Under the pieces are notes generated by a model that saw only the letters and a list, made by a program, of their open reading frames with translations, was not told the origin of the DNA and searched no databases. From assembly GCA_964537685.1 (NCBI GenBank), contig CAZICM010000005.1:124001-188000 (forward strand): a stretch of 64,000 nucleotides of DNA, in the 5' to 3' direction. The position numbers and the translations under genes are program-made. Shown here one piece after another: positions 44,101 to 52,948 of this stretch (position 1 is its first letter; every line of letters starts with the position of its first letter). The stretch comes from CAZICM01 sp964537685. Its GTDB lineage: Bacteria; Myxococcota_A; Polyangia; Polyangiales; Polyangiaceae.

Positions 44101-46406
44101 CGGTTGCACATGCCTTGCTTTCGGCCCGCCTGCGCCTGCGCATGAGCAATTGGGAAGACACGCGCGAGCCTGTAGAAATCGCCTACCGCAACGAACCGCG
44201 GGGCTTGTTCACCCTCCGGCAGATGGGCGCCCACGCCCGCGCAACGGGACGCCATGCCCTTGCCATTGAAGCCGATAAGCAATTGCTCGATCGCACAAGC
44301 CGGCCTTCCGAGCTTTCAACCCTTTCGCTGCGGGCCTCCGAATCAGCGCTCGCAAGCGGAGACGTAGATTCCGCCCGCGCATTCCTCACCAAGGCCATCG
44401 AAGCCGTGCCTCAGCATTTTGCGGCTCATCTCGCAATGGCATCGGTCGCTTCCCAAGTGGGCGACGGAACAGGCGCAGCAACGGCCATCGAAGCGGCGGC
44501 CGAAGCAGCAGCTTCTCCCGCGGAGCGCGCGCTCAATCTCTACCGGGCCGCGACGATTTGGCAGGACAAGGTGCAAGACATCAAGCGCGCCCGCACCGCG
44601 CTTGAAAAAGTCGCCGAGTTCGATCCTTCGTATGAAGATGTGTTTCAGCGCCTCCAGGCGATCTACATCGCCGACGGCGCCCGTTCGGAGCTGGCCGCGC
44701 TTCTGGAGCGCAGGCTGGAAGCCGTCACAGATCCCCAAGAGCGCATCGAAATGGAAGTGCTGCGGGGCCGCGCGCTTTCAGATGTGGGCGATACGCAGGC
44801 GGCCAAACAAGCGCTTGCCAAGGCGCTGGAAGCCAATCCCGATCACGTCGAAGCGCTTTCCGCATTTGCGGTTGTCAGCGCGGCGGAACACGACTGGCTC
44901 GATGCCGAACGCGCCTGGATTCACCTTGCGCGCCTCGTTCCTGAAACGGAAAAGCAAATCGACATCTACATGAAGCTCGGCTCGCTCTACGACGAGCACC
45001 TGCCCAATCCCGAGCGTTCGGAACTGGCCTACAACGAGATTCTCAAGCGAGATCCGGCCAGTGAAGTGGCGCGCGAAAGGCTGGTCGCCCTCTTTAAGCG
45101 AACAGGCGACACAGCCAAGGCCATCGAGCAGCAAACGATTCTAATCAACAACGTCGAGGCACCCACCGCCAAATGCCGCCGCACCACCGAGCTGGCTTCG
45201 ATTTACGAAGCGGCCGGCGACAACAAGAAGGCCGAGGCCACGTATCTCCAGGCCCGTAAAACCTGGCCCAAAGACGATTTGGCCCTCACCGCGCTCGCCC
45301 GCTTTTACGAGCGGACACAGCAAACCAACGCCTTCAATGTGCTCTTGGATCGCGCGCTGGCCGATGCCCGCCGTGCCTTGTCCACAGGCCGCTTTGAAAT
45401 TCAGCTCTTTGGCACCGTGGCTTCGGTCGCCGACCTGCGCGGCAAACACGACACGGCCGTCATTTCAAAAGCCATCGTGGCGGCCCTCGAGGGCCGGGGC
45501 GCTGCCTTGAGCGGCGCTGGACAAGCCGCAGGCGATACAGCCCTCGACGACTTGCTCGCGCCCGAACTGCTCACGCCTGCCTTCAGGGATCTGCTGCGCC
45601 GCACAGGCCCGCTCTTGGATGCGGCCGTGCCCTACGATTTAACCGCCGTCCGGGCCGCGCCCTTGCCGCCCCAGCAAACCGATGTGGCCGATTTCATCAA
45701 CGGCTTGGCGGCCGTGTACGGCATCGGCGATGTTCATATCTACGTGTCCACGGTGCTCGGCGCGGTCTGCATTCCCGCCAGCTCGCATCCGCCCACCTTG
45801 GTCATTGGACAGCCGCTTCTGGCATCCCCGCGCGAGGATGTGCGCGCCTTCCTCATTCACCGCGCGCTGAAAATCGTGCAGGGCAACTGCAGCACCTTCT
45901 CCCGCACGGCGCCCATCGATCTTTGGCCGCTGCTCGCGGCATATCTCAAACTCTGGAGCCCGCTGTGGCAGCCCCAGGGCATCGAGAATGCGCGCCTGAA
46001 TGAAGCCTATGGCCGGCTCACCCGCGCGAACACGATCACCCCCGACGGACAACTCGGCGCCCTCGCCAACGAAGTCATCGGCTCGATCGGCAACCGCGCA
46101 TCGACGCTCAACACATCGGTCAACAGTTGGGGCAATCGCGCGGGCCTGCTCGCCGTTGGAGATCCAAACGTCGCGCTATCGGGCATCGCCTGGTCAAGCG
46201 GCAACGTGAACGCGCCTCCGGCGGGCGGCAAAGACCGCGTCACATGGATTGGCCGCAACGCCGAAACCCGCGACCTCGCTGTCTTCATGGCCAGCGATGC
46301 CTACGCGGAAGCCCGCACCCGGCTCGGCTTGATCACAGAGCTTGCGGACACAGGCGAGGAAGAAGAAGCCCAAGAAATCGAAGCTTCCATCGAAGACGAT
46401 GAATGA
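41184..46406 (+). CDS. giant TPR protein B, paralogue of A
   Basis: A 1,740-residue protein coupled to giant A by GTGA. An acidic, disordered N-terminus (DELDDLLSDFDDEEIEPAKP and Pro/Ala-rich text to about 150) is followed by ~1,300 residues of TPR-like repeats. Near the C-terminus (about 1,470-1,720) the same alpha/beta unit as in A appears: GDVHIYVSTVLGAVCIPASS, LVIGQPLLASPREDVRAFLIHRALKI, which corresponds to the active-site helix position of a zincin but has no HExxH. It ends in an acidic tail. Function unknown; scaffold for a multiprotein assembly is a reasonable inference. The next gene, proC, starts inside its last codons. Confidence 0.85.
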   Translation: MSTQDKSPPNADELDDLLSDFDDEEIEPAKPTLPVKPKAPPAVKLEVQQAEEDGLFDALLDESQPVAAAPPSKSAPNTAGPSSVATTLRTPKPAPTVSVKAEEKAAASQRTPQAAPKRVPSPETGVASMNPEEEAALAELLEESENAEASIAEEHAAGEGGADDAPISVLTHASLHPAPPKTFPHEEDASARLIQSQQRDAWIARASWMQAEANLLEDNVAKARMLITVAELYAMAGEESTAMNVATEARNLAPQLPLAHRQVRALLERAADAKPILEALDFEAKSMPNPAARCHSMLLAAEVARLRLSDSEGAKKRYEQATRVLPSDPRPHVQRFCEALAEPDLDPASPNPLPKSTLPNAKDLAPLSKAFAQVTAHRGLPTKGQRLPGSLYESLLRARSSLASSDFSTALTHIDSLRNAPELAGGAAWLSAAFAGARAETRPRVTDSLRATLNGSHPDLARRTLAAYAVELGDAKAAAAALEDQDSSAFEAADRLALAALTGGSPKDAERWIDALIGDSELAPLASAASASVGDSKDEHRQFHPVGSVRSKAAVSLGRVLSNTIDRSGRGAGADGAFEEAVAAYADVAPENGLARALKLELDIDAGRGAKVAEVISSWPTDDLDRDRDQALAGALIAEASGDTERAAADLDRARQTDAKHEGAARARAAHGDAKAAAKIITELAESLGTGARAAILFNEAALRLLDAGEAEEADVLLRRAVEIAPKRPLALYLGERAARARGDRDGVIEWLRTRRNASDDAIEKSFDLVREALLVSDSDATGAASLLEQALAARSSDVGLRELYERLAPEPPADRAAWRSALAAESTGSEAARFALEAALEYERSGDLARAAEEARKAIAAGENLLAPLCAYRCALAGHGASDIIDALLPRARATEDAVERLEIYERLAELDELGRNDPANGLLWRKSILEESPNHLPTLRRVASALMSAGRDEELEPVAIEIARALSSPEAVAHALLSARLRLRMSNWEDTREPVEIAYRNEPRGLFTLRQMGAHARATGRHALAIEADKQLLDRTSRPSELSTLSLRASESALASGDVDSARAFLTKAIEAVPQHFAAHLAMASVASQVGDGTGAATAIEAAAEAAASPAERALNLYRAATIWQDKVQDIKRARTALEKVAEFDPSYEDVFQRLQAIYIADGARSELAALLERRLEAVTDPQERIEMEVLRGRALSDVGDTQAAKQALAKALEANPDHVEALSAFAVVSAAEHDWLDAERAWIHLARLVPETEKQIDIYMKLGSLYDEHLPNPERSELAYNEILKRDPASEVARERLVALFKRTGDTAKAIEQQTILINNVEAPTAKCRRTTELASIYEAAGDNKKAEATYLQARKTWPKDDLALTALARFYERTQQTNAFNVLLDRALADARRALSTGRFEIQLFGTVASVADLRGKHDTAVISKAIVAALEGRGAALSGAGQAAGDTALDDLLAPELLTPAFRDLLRRTGPLLDAAVPYDLTAVRAAPLPPQQTDVADFINGLAAVYGIGDVHIYVSTVLGAVCIPASSHPPTLVIGQPLLASPREDVRAFLIHRALKIVQGNCSTFSRTAPIDLWPLLAAYLKLWSPLWQPQGIENARLNEAYGRLTRANTITPDGQLGALANEVIGSIGNRASTLNTSVNSWGNRAGLLAVGDPNVALSGIAWSSGNVNAPPAGGKDRVTWIGRNAETRDLAVFMASDAYAEARTRLGLITELADTGEEEEAQEIEASIEDDE

Positions 46407-47271
46407 TCCTGCCGCGCAATCTGAACTGGCCTCGCCGCTGCGCGGGCGAAAACTCGGCTTTCTTGGAGGCGGCAACATGGCGGGGGCTCTTATCCGGGGC
46501 CTCCTCCATGAAAACGCCGTTACCGCCGATCAAATCCGCGCCAGCGATGTCAGCGACCAGCGCCTAGGCGATCTCCAAACCAAATTCGGCATTCTCACCA
46601 CAAGCGACAACGACGAATTGGTGCGCTGGGCTGACGTCATTGTCATCGCCGTCAAACCTCAAATTGTCGATCGCATCCTGGGCTCCATCGCCTCTGGAAT
46701 GAGCGGAAGCGACCTCGTCATCTCCATCGCAGCGGGCGTTCCCCTCGATGCGCTGGAAGCCCGTTTACCCGCGGGCGCCCGCGTCATCCGCTCCATGCCC
46801 AACACCGCCGCCATCGCGCACGCCGGAGCGACGGCCATCTCATCCGGCACCCACGCCACACGCGAAGACATCAGCGTCGCCCGCGCCTTATTTGAAGCCG
46901 TTGGGCGATGCGTCACCGTCGATGAAACCCTTCTCGATGCCGTCACTGGATTATCAGGAAGCGGCCCCGCCTACGTGATGCTGATGATCGAAGCGCTTGC
47001 CGACGGTGGCGTCAAAGTCGGCCTAGGCCGCGATATCGCGCTGCTCTTGGCCGCTCAAACCGTATACGGCGCGGCCAAACTCCAACTCGAAACCGGCGAA
47101 CATCCCGGCCGCCTCAAAGACATGGTGACCAGCCCCGGCGGCACGGCCATCGCGGGCCTACACACGCTGGAATCGGGAGGACTCAGGCGCACGCTCATCG
47201 ACGCCGTCGAAGCCGCCGCCAACCGATCCGCCGAGCTCGGCCAGCAAATGGCGCACAAACTCCGGCGCTAA
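46399..47271 (+). CDS. proC: pyrroline-5-carboxylate reductase
   Basis: Last enzyme of proline synthesis, reducing P5C with NAD(P)H. The 290 residues show the Rossmann motif GFLGGGNMAGALIRGLL, VIVIAVKPQ, SIAAGVPLDALE, RSMPNTAA, and the C-terminal signature DAVTGLSGSGPAYVMLMIEALADGG, with KDMVTSPGGTAIAGL and the final helix. The ATG at 46399 overlaps the end of the giant TPR gene B by eight bases and fits the family N-terminus; the longer frame from 46342 is basic and out of family. Position suggests read-through from the TPR operon, or simple convenience. Confidence 0.95.
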   Translation: MNDPAAQSELASPLRGRKLGFLGGGNMAGALIRGLLHENAVTADQIRASDVSDQRLGDLQTKFGILTTSDNDELVRWADVIVIAVKPQIVDRILGSIASGMSGSDLVISIAAGVPLDALEARLPAGARVIRSMPNTAAIAHAGATAISSGTHATREDISVARALFEAVGRCVTVDETLLDAVTGLSGSGPAYVMLMIEALADGGVKVGLGRDIALLLAAQTVYGAAKLQLETGEHPGRLKDMVTSPGGTAIAGLHTLESGGLRRTLIDAVEAAANRSAELGQQMAHKLRR

Positions 47272-47337
47272 TTCCATTCACCGCGGCTCCTTTTTTCGCT
47301 TCACTACAGACCATCACCAATAACGCATGGAGCTCCC

Positions 47338-47835
47338 GTGAACCGCTCGCTCACCTATGTGTTGTTTGCATCGCTCACGCTTGCGCTCGCTTCACTTTGC
47401 GCATGCACCGCCAATCTTGAAGAAGGATGCCTAGGCGGCGCTTGCCGAAGCGGCTCACCAACGGCCGGACAAGGAGGCGCAGGCGGCACCTCCGGCATAG
47501 GAGGCGCGGGAGGCGCAGGCGGAATGGACTGCAGCGGCGTCGCCACCACAGGCCAATTTCCATGCGAGGTCTTCGACGTCCTCGTTGCCCGCTGCCATGC
47601 CTGTCACACCGATCCCACAATGAACGGCGCCCCCTTCCCTCTCCTTCAATTCGAAAAAACCCGCGAGGACTACGTTGGAAAACCCATCTGGCAGCGCATG
47701 CAAACCGCTATCAATTCCGGCTTTATGCCTCTAGGCCAGCCCGATCTCATGGGCTCCGAACTGCAAATCATGCAGGACTGGTTTGCCCAATGCGCTCCGC
47801 CCGTCCCCGACGGAATGGGTTGTGAAATGCCTTAA
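47338..47835 (+). CDS. mono-haem c-type lipoprotein
   Basis: A 165-residue exported protein: signal peptide with lipobox SLCAC (Cys about 23), a Gly-rich linker with GGAGGAGG runs (about 40-62), and a c-type haem motif CHACH, with CEVFDVLVAR before it. A Met in GFMPLG could be the axial ligand. The pattern 'DVLVARCHACH' then 'FPLLQFEKTREDYVGKPIW' and a final 'MQDWFAQ' helix matches the small PSCyt-like cytochrome domain found in planctomycetes and myxobacteria. GGAG five bases before GTG 47338 sets the start. It lies upstream of the formate dehydrogenase gene and may transfer electrons, but this is inferred. Confidence 0.8.
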   Translation: MNRSLTYVLFASLTLALASLCACTANLEEGCLGGACRSGSPTAGQGGAGGTSGIGGAGGAGGMDCSGVATTGQFPCEVFDVLVARCHACHTDPTMNGAPFPLLQFEKTREDYVGKPIWQRMQTAINSGFMPLGQPDLMGSELQIMQDWFAQCAPPVPDGMGCEMP

Positions 47836-47897
47836 GCGCATCGCGTCAAGCGCTCATTCAGCCCATCCCCAAAAAGCGCTTGCTCTATCATTCCAGC

Positions 47898-50771
47898 ATG
47901 ACGCCCAACAGCGTGCTGGATTCCTCAAACACAGCCAAACATCAAGTCCCCCAAGCCCGGACGATCACGCTGTCCATCGATGGCCAAAGCGTCACCGTTC
48001 CCGAAGGCACAACCATCTGGGAAGCCGCAAAAAGCATCGGCATCGAGATACCCGCCCTCTGCCACGACACCCGCCTGCCGCCCGTCGGCGTATGCCGCAT
48101 GTGCGTCGTCGATGTGGGCGGCCGCGTTCTCGCCGCATCCTGCGTTCGACCCTGCGAAGCCAACATGAACGTCCAAACGGCGAGCGAAAAAGTCGAACGC
48201 AAACGCCGCATGCTCACCGAACTCTTGATGTCCGATCAGCCCGAAATCTGCCCCAAAGAAAGCACAACCGGCGACAGCCAGCTTCACGCCTTAGCGCGCC
48301 GCTACAGCGCCTTCGGCGACTCACTTCCGCGCGGAAACGGCCGCCCCGAAGACAAAAGCTCCAAAGTCATCGCCGTCAACCACCAAGCCTGCATCCTCTG
48401 CGATCGCTGCATCCGCGGCTGCGACACCATCCAGCACAACGACGTCATCGGCCGCACCGGCAAAGGCTACACATCGAGCATCGCCTTCGATCTCAACCAG
48501 CCCATGGGCGAGAGCTCATGCGTCTCATGCGGCGAATGCATGGCCGTCTGCCCCACCGGCGCGCTCATCAACAAACCCATCACCTCCGCCATCGTCCCCC
48601 GCAAACACCTCAAACAAGTCGACAGCGTCTGCCCTTATTGCGGCGTCGGATGCAGCCTCACCTACAACGTCGACGAACACAGCAACCGAATCGCCTATGT
48701 CGACGGCCGCGACAGCCCCGTCAACCAAAGCCGCCTCTGCGTAAAAGGCCGCTATGGATACGACTACGCGATGCACGAACAGCGCCTTCAAAAACCGCTG
48801 ATCCGCAAAGCCGAGTACTACCCCAAACGGCCGCTTTCCCCCGAAGTCCAGCACACCAAACAAGAAGGCGGCCGCCGCGGAAAGCCCCGCGTCACCTACG
48901 AAGACGTACTTCCCGCCTTCCGCGAAGCCTCATGGGATGAAGCCCTCGATCTCGTCGCATCGCGCCTCAAAGCCACGCGCGACACCTTTGGCTCCGGCGC
49001 GCTCGCAGGATTTGGCTCGGCCAAATGTTCCATCGAAGAAGCCTATGTTTTCCAAAAACTCGTGCGCGCGGTCTTCGGCACCAACAACGTCGACCACTGC
49101 ACCCGCCTATGCCACGCATCATCCGTCGCCGCCCTCCTCGACGGCATAGGCTCCGGCGCCGTCACCAACACCTTCGCCGGCATCGCCGAAAGCGACGTAG
49201 CCCTCCTCTCGGGCACCAACACCACCGCCAACCACCCCGTCGCCTCATCCTTCTTCAAAAACGCGGCAGCCCGCGGCACCAAAATCATCGTCGTCGACCC
49301 GCGCCGCCCCGATGTGGCCAACTACGCCTACCGCTATTGCCGCATCCGCCTAGGCACCGACGTCGCCTTCTTCAACGCCATGATGAACGTCATCATCGAA
49401 GAGGGCCTCATCGATCCCGGCTACATCCGCGACTACACAAGCGGCTTTGAAGAACTCAAAACCCAAGTCGCCGCCTACACACCCGAATTCGCCTCAACCA
49501 TTTGCGGCATCGAACCCGAACTCATCCGCGACGTAGCCCGCACCTACGGCCGCGCCAAAAGCGCCATCAGCTTCTGGGGCATGGGCATTTCCCAGCACAC
49601 CACCGGCACATCCAACGCCCGCTGCCTCATCGCCCTCTGCCTCATCACGGGCAACTGCGGACGCCCAGGCACCGGCCTGCATCCCTTGCGCGGCCAAAAC
49701 AACGTACAGGGCGCCAGCGACGCCGGCCTCATCCCCATGGTCTTCCCCGACTACCAGCCCGTCACCGATCCGGCCATCCGCGCCAAATTCGAAGCTGCGT
49801 GGAACACATCGCTCGATCCCAACAAAGGACTCACCGTTACCGAAATCACCAGCGGAGCGCTCGCGGGCAAAATCAAGGCGATGTACTGCATGGGCGAAAA
49901 CCCATTTCTGTCCGACCCCAATATCAACAAGGTCCGCAAAGCCTTGATGAATCTCGAATTCCTTGCCGTGCAGGATATTTTCATCACCGAAACGGCCGAA
50001 TTCGCCGACGTTATTTTGCCCGCGACTTCATACCTCGAAAAATTGGGCACCTACACCAACACCGACCGCCGCGTCCAAATAGGCCGCCCAGCGCTTAAAC
50101 CGCCCGGACAAGCCCGCCTCGACTGGGAAATCGTCTGCGAAATCGCGACCCGCATGGGTTATCCCATGAAATACGAAAGCGTTGAACAAATATTTGATGA
50201 ATTTGTATCCCTTACCCATGAATATCAGGGATTGAACTACAATAACATCGGATTGACCGGCCGATTATGGCCCGCGCCCGATCCCGATGCCCCCGATGGC
50301 ATTCAAATCCTCTTCGATCAAGGATTTCCCACACCCACCAAACGCGGCAAAATCGTCCCCTGCGATTATGCCCCGGCCAAAGAGCTCCCCGACGAAGCGT
50401 ATCCATTTATATTGAATACAGGACGAATTCTAGAGCATTGGCACACAGGAACGATGACCCGGCGCTCCTATGCGCTTGATGCAATAGCCCCTGAAGCATT
50501 TGTTGAAATGCATCCCGACGATTTAGCGCGATTGGATATACGCCCGGGCGAACTCGCCACGGTAAGCTCGCGGCGGGGAAGCATTGAACTTAAAACCCGC
50601 CGCTCGACCAATGTGGCACCTGGCAGCGTTTTTATTCCCTTTCATTACCGGGAAGCCGCGGCCAATGTGCTCACCACCGATGCAATTGATCCCTTGGGAA
50701 AAATCCCCGAATTTAAATTCTGCGCGGTCAATATTATCAAAACGCTAAAAACACCGGCCGCCGCCGAATAA
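47898..50771 (+). CDS. formate dehydrogenase alpha subunit (Mo-bis-MGD, FeS)
   Basis: An oxidoreductase of 957 residues oxidising formate to CO2. Order: [2Fe-2S] ferredoxin domain (CHDTRLPPVGVCRMCVVD, with the last Cys in SCVRPC), a His-containing cluster region, two [4Fe-4S] sites (CILCDRCIRGC and CVSCGECMAVC), the Mo-domain [4Fe-4S] motif CPYCGVGC, and the molybdopterin domain. The Mo ligand is Cys in TRLCHASS, not selenocysteine. The closing MGD-binding domain (LNTGRILEHWHTGTMTRRS) is intact. This is the NAD-linked FdsA/FdhA type, but no FdsB/FdsG partner or FdhD is in the window. ATG 47898 is preferred to TTG 47880. Likely cytoplasmic. Confidence 0.93.
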   Translation: MTPNSVLDSSNTAKHQVPQARTITLSIDGQSVTVPEGTTIWEAAKSIGIEIPALCHDTRLPPVGVCRMCVVDVGGRVLAASCVRPCEANMNVQTASEKVERKRRMLTELLMSDQPEICPKESTTGDSQLHALARRYSAFGDSLPRGNGRPEDKSSKVIAVNHQACILCDRCIRGCDTIQHNDVIGRTGKGYTSSIAFDLNQPMGESSCVSCGECMAVCPTGALINKPITSAIVPRKHLKQVDSVCPYCGVGCSLTYNVDEHSNRIAYVDGRDSPVNQSRLCVKGRYGYDYAMHEQRLQKPLIRKAEYYPKRPLSPEVQHTKQEGGRRGKPRVTYEDVLPAFREASWDEALDLVASRLKATRDTFGSGALAGFGSAKCSIEEAYVFQKLVRAVFGTNNVDHCTRLCHASSVAALLDGIGSGAVTNTFAGIAESDVALLSGTNTTANHPVASSFFKNAAARGTKIIVVDPRRPDVANYAYRYCRIRLGTDVAFFNAMMNVIIEEGLIDPGYIRDYTSGFEELKTQVAAYTPEFASTICGIEPELIRDVARTYGRAKSAISFWGMGISQHTTGTSNARCLIALCLITGNCGRPGTGLHPLRGQNNVQGASDAGLIPMVFPDYQPVTDPAIRAKFEAAWNTSLDPNKGLTVTEITSGALAGKIKAMYCMGENPFLSDPNINKVRKALMNLEFLAVQDIFITETAEFADVILPATSYLEKLGTYTNTDRRVQIGRPALKPPGQARLDWEIVCEIATRMGYPMKYESVEQIFDEFVSLTHEYQGLNYNNIGLTGRLWPAPDPDAPDGIQILFDQGFPTPTKRGKIVPCDYAPAKELPDEAYPFILNTGRILEHWHTGTMTRRSYALDAIAPEAFVEMHPDDLARLDIRPGELATVSSRRGSIELKTRRSTNVAPGSVFIPFHYREAAANVLTTDAIDPLGKIPEFKFCAVNIIKTLKTPAAAE

Positions 50772-50782
50772 ATAAATAAAAA

Positions 50783-51916
50783 TCAATCCGCCTTGGGCTT
50801 GGGCGTCTTGTCCGTGCTGGGCGGAAGCTCGGGCTTCTTAATGTATTCCAAGGGAAGCTCACCCGTCAGCGACTTCAGCCAAGTCACAATGCTGGCAATC
50901 TCATCGTCTTTCAAGTCCATTCCCAATTGATGAGCCGCCATGGTTCGCACGGTCTCTTCCAGCGTCTTATGCTGACCCTTATGAAAATAGGGCCCCGTCT
51001 TTTCGATATTCCGCAGCGAAGGCACCCGGAAAAACATCTTATCGGATTCATTCTTGGTAATTTCAAAACGCCCTAAATCCGATTGATCCGGATACGGCCT
51101 CACCAAACCCAGCTTCTGGAAGGTCGATCCGCCAACGGCCGGACCGTTATGGCAAGTCGGACAGCCAAGCTTTGAAAACTTCGCAAAACCAGCCTTCTCC
51201 GCTTCGGTAACTGCATTCAGATCGCCCGCCAGAAACTTATCCCAGCGGCTCGGCGTCACCAATTGCCGTTCAAATGCACCGATAGCCTTTGCCAAATTAT
51301 CGTAGGTGACAGCTTCCTTGTCCTTTGGAAACGCCGCCTTAAACATCGCCACATATTCCGGCATCGACTTCAATACTTTTAATACAGACGCCTCATCGGG
51401 CATCGCCATTTCGATCGGATTGAGAATCGGACCCTTGGCCTGATCCTCCAGCGTCTGCGCCCGCCCATCCCAGAATTGCGCGGTATGCCCGCCCGCATTG
51501 TAACTCGTCGGCGAATTACGCCCGCCCCGCTGCCCCTTATGCCCGGCCGAGGTCGCCTCGTTATCCACACCGTATTTATCGAGCAGATGACACGAGTTGC
51601 AGGAAATATCCTGATTCAGCGACAAGCGATTTTCGTAATAGAGCATCCGCCCAAGCTTCACCTTCTCTTCGGTGACCGGGTTCCGCTCGGAATCGAACTT
51701 CGCCGGAAGCGGCTTAAAAAAAGCGATATCGCTTGGATCAAGCTGAACCGCCGCCGCCTTCTCGGGAGCCTTCGCGGAAGCGGAAGCCGATGCCTTCGCG
51801 GCCGGAGGCTCCCGGTGAATGGGATGAGAAGAAGGCTGCGGGCCATCGTCACAACCCGTTAAAACAGCCGCCGTAAACAACACTGAAGACAGAGCAAATA
51901 GCCACCGCACGTGCAT
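50783..51916 (-). CDS. di-haem cytochrome c peroxidase (MauG/CcpA type) lipoprotein
   Basis: Periplasmic peroxidase-type protein of 377 residues, reducing H2O2 with electrons from cytochromes. Lipobox AVLTGC (Cys about 22), then an Ala/Lys/Pro linker, a first haem site CNSCH with the nearby NSPTSYNAGGHTAQFWDGR, and a second haem site CPTCH in the C-terminal domain with the following MFFRVPSLRNIEKTGPYFHKG segment, all typical of CcpA/MauG. ATG 51916 gives a classic lipoprotein signal; the longer frame begins at 51958. Convergent with the formate dehydrogenase gene, separated by 11 bases that are AT-rich. Confidence 0.92.
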   Translation of the reverse strand: MHVRWLFALSSVLFTAAVLTGCDDGPQPSSHPIHREPPAAKASASASAKAPEKAAAVQLDPSDIAFFKPLPAKFDSERNPVTEEKVKLGRMLYYENRLSLNQDISCNSCHLLDKYGVDNEATSAGHKGQRGGRNSPTSYNAGGHTAQFWDGRAQTLEDQAKGPILNPIEMAMPDEASVLKVLKSMPEYVAMFKAAFPKDKEAVTYDNLAKAIGAFERQLVTPSRWDKFLAGDLNAVTEAEKAGFAKFSKLGCPTCHNGPAVGGSTFQKLGLVRPYPDQSDLGRFEITKNESDKMFFRVPSLRNIEKTGPYFHKGQHKTLEETVRTMAAHQLGMDLKDDEIASIVTWLKSLTGELPLEYIKKPELPPSTDKTPKPKAD

Positions 51917-52096
51917 CACCTCAAAAATCGATATAGGGGGCGGGCGGAGCTTATCCATAGGGTCGTTGGGTTTTCAAGCTCGTTCGCCGCGCTTCCAAGC
52001 CTATTTAGGGCCTGTCTCCCAATACCCGAGCTTTCCGATGCGACTTTTAAAAATGCACCTTGCGAACCTTATCGATTCCAGGTGATCTAAAGGCGA

Positions 52097-52948
52097 TTGA
52101 ACGCAGTCTCTAATGTCTCGCAATCCCAAGCGCCGCCCAAGAGGCGCCCGCTTCACACGTATGGATTGCGTCTCAGCGCCTTTATCTACCTCGTTTTCCT
52201 GGTGGCCCTTCCCATCTTTGCCATCGCGGCGGAAGGTCTGTCGCTGGGCCTAGGCTCGCTCTATCGCGCCCTCACCCATCCCATCGCCCTCTCCGCCTTA
52301 GGACTCACGCTGCAAATGGCCACCGCCATGGCAGCCATCAACGCCCTGATGGGCACACTCATCGCCTATGTGCTCGTCCGCTATCGCTTCCCGGGCCGCA
52401 CACTCCTGAATCTCGTCATCGATCTCCCCTTTGCCGTCCCCACCCTCGTCGCCGGCCTCATGCTCGTCGAGCTTCTCGGCCCCAAAACAGCCCTTGGCGC
52501 CCTCGCCCAGATGGCCGGCACACGCCTGGTCTACGCCAAACCCGCCATCTTGATGGCACTCCTCTTCGTCACCCTCCCCTTCGTCATCCGCGCAGTCGAA
52601 CCCGTGCTCATGGAGCTCGACATCACCGAAGAACAAGCGGCTCAAACCCTTGGCGCAAGCCCATTTCAAACCTTTCGCCGCGTCGTCCTGCCCGCGCTCA
52701 TCCCTTCCATTCTCTCCGGCACCCTCCTCAGCTTCTCGCGCGCCCTCGGCGAATTCGGATCCATCGTCGTCGTCGCCGGCAATATTCCGAGGCGCACGCT
52801 AACGGCCGCCGTCTTCGTGTACGGCGAAGTCGAATCGGGCAATCCCGTCGCCGCAAGCGCGATGTCTTTGGTGCTCATCGCCATCTCCTTCACCATCCTC
52901 ATCGCCGTCGACATCTACCAGCGAAAGCGGGGCATCCATGCACGCTGA
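52097..52948 (+). CDS. cysT: sulfate/thiosulfate ABC transporter permease CysT
   Basis: Inner-membrane permease of 283 residues with about six TM helices. The EAA loop EEQAAQTLGASPFQTFRRVV and the ALGEFGSIVVVAGNIPRRT segment identify the CysT (CysU) branch. It pairs with CysW and docks on CysA. The start is TTG 52097 with AAGG four bases upstream; no better start lies inside. The downstream cysW overlaps its end by 11 bases. A sulfate-binding protein gene is not found in this window, so the periplasmic receptor must be encoded elsewhere, or the substrate differs. Confidence 0.92.
   Translation: MNAVSNVSQSQAPPKRRPLHTYGLRLSAFIYLVFLVALPIFAIAAEGLSLGLGSLYRALTHPIALSALGLTLQMATAMAAINALMGTLIAYVLVRYRFPGRTLLNLVIDLPFAVPTLVAGLMLVELLGPKTALGALAQMAGTRLVYAKPAILMALLFVTLPFVIRAVEPVLMELDITEEQAAQTLGASPFQTFRRVVLPALIPSILSGTLLSFSRALGEFGSIVVVAGNIPRRTLTAAVFVYGEVESGNPVAASAMSLVLIAISFTILIAVDIYQRKRGIHAR

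Noticed and set aside
47783..48940. 385-codon Arg/Pro/His-rich open frame over the formate dehydrogenase gene
   Set aside because: The composition is typical of a GC-rich shadow frame, and the alternative frame encodes an intact enzyme.
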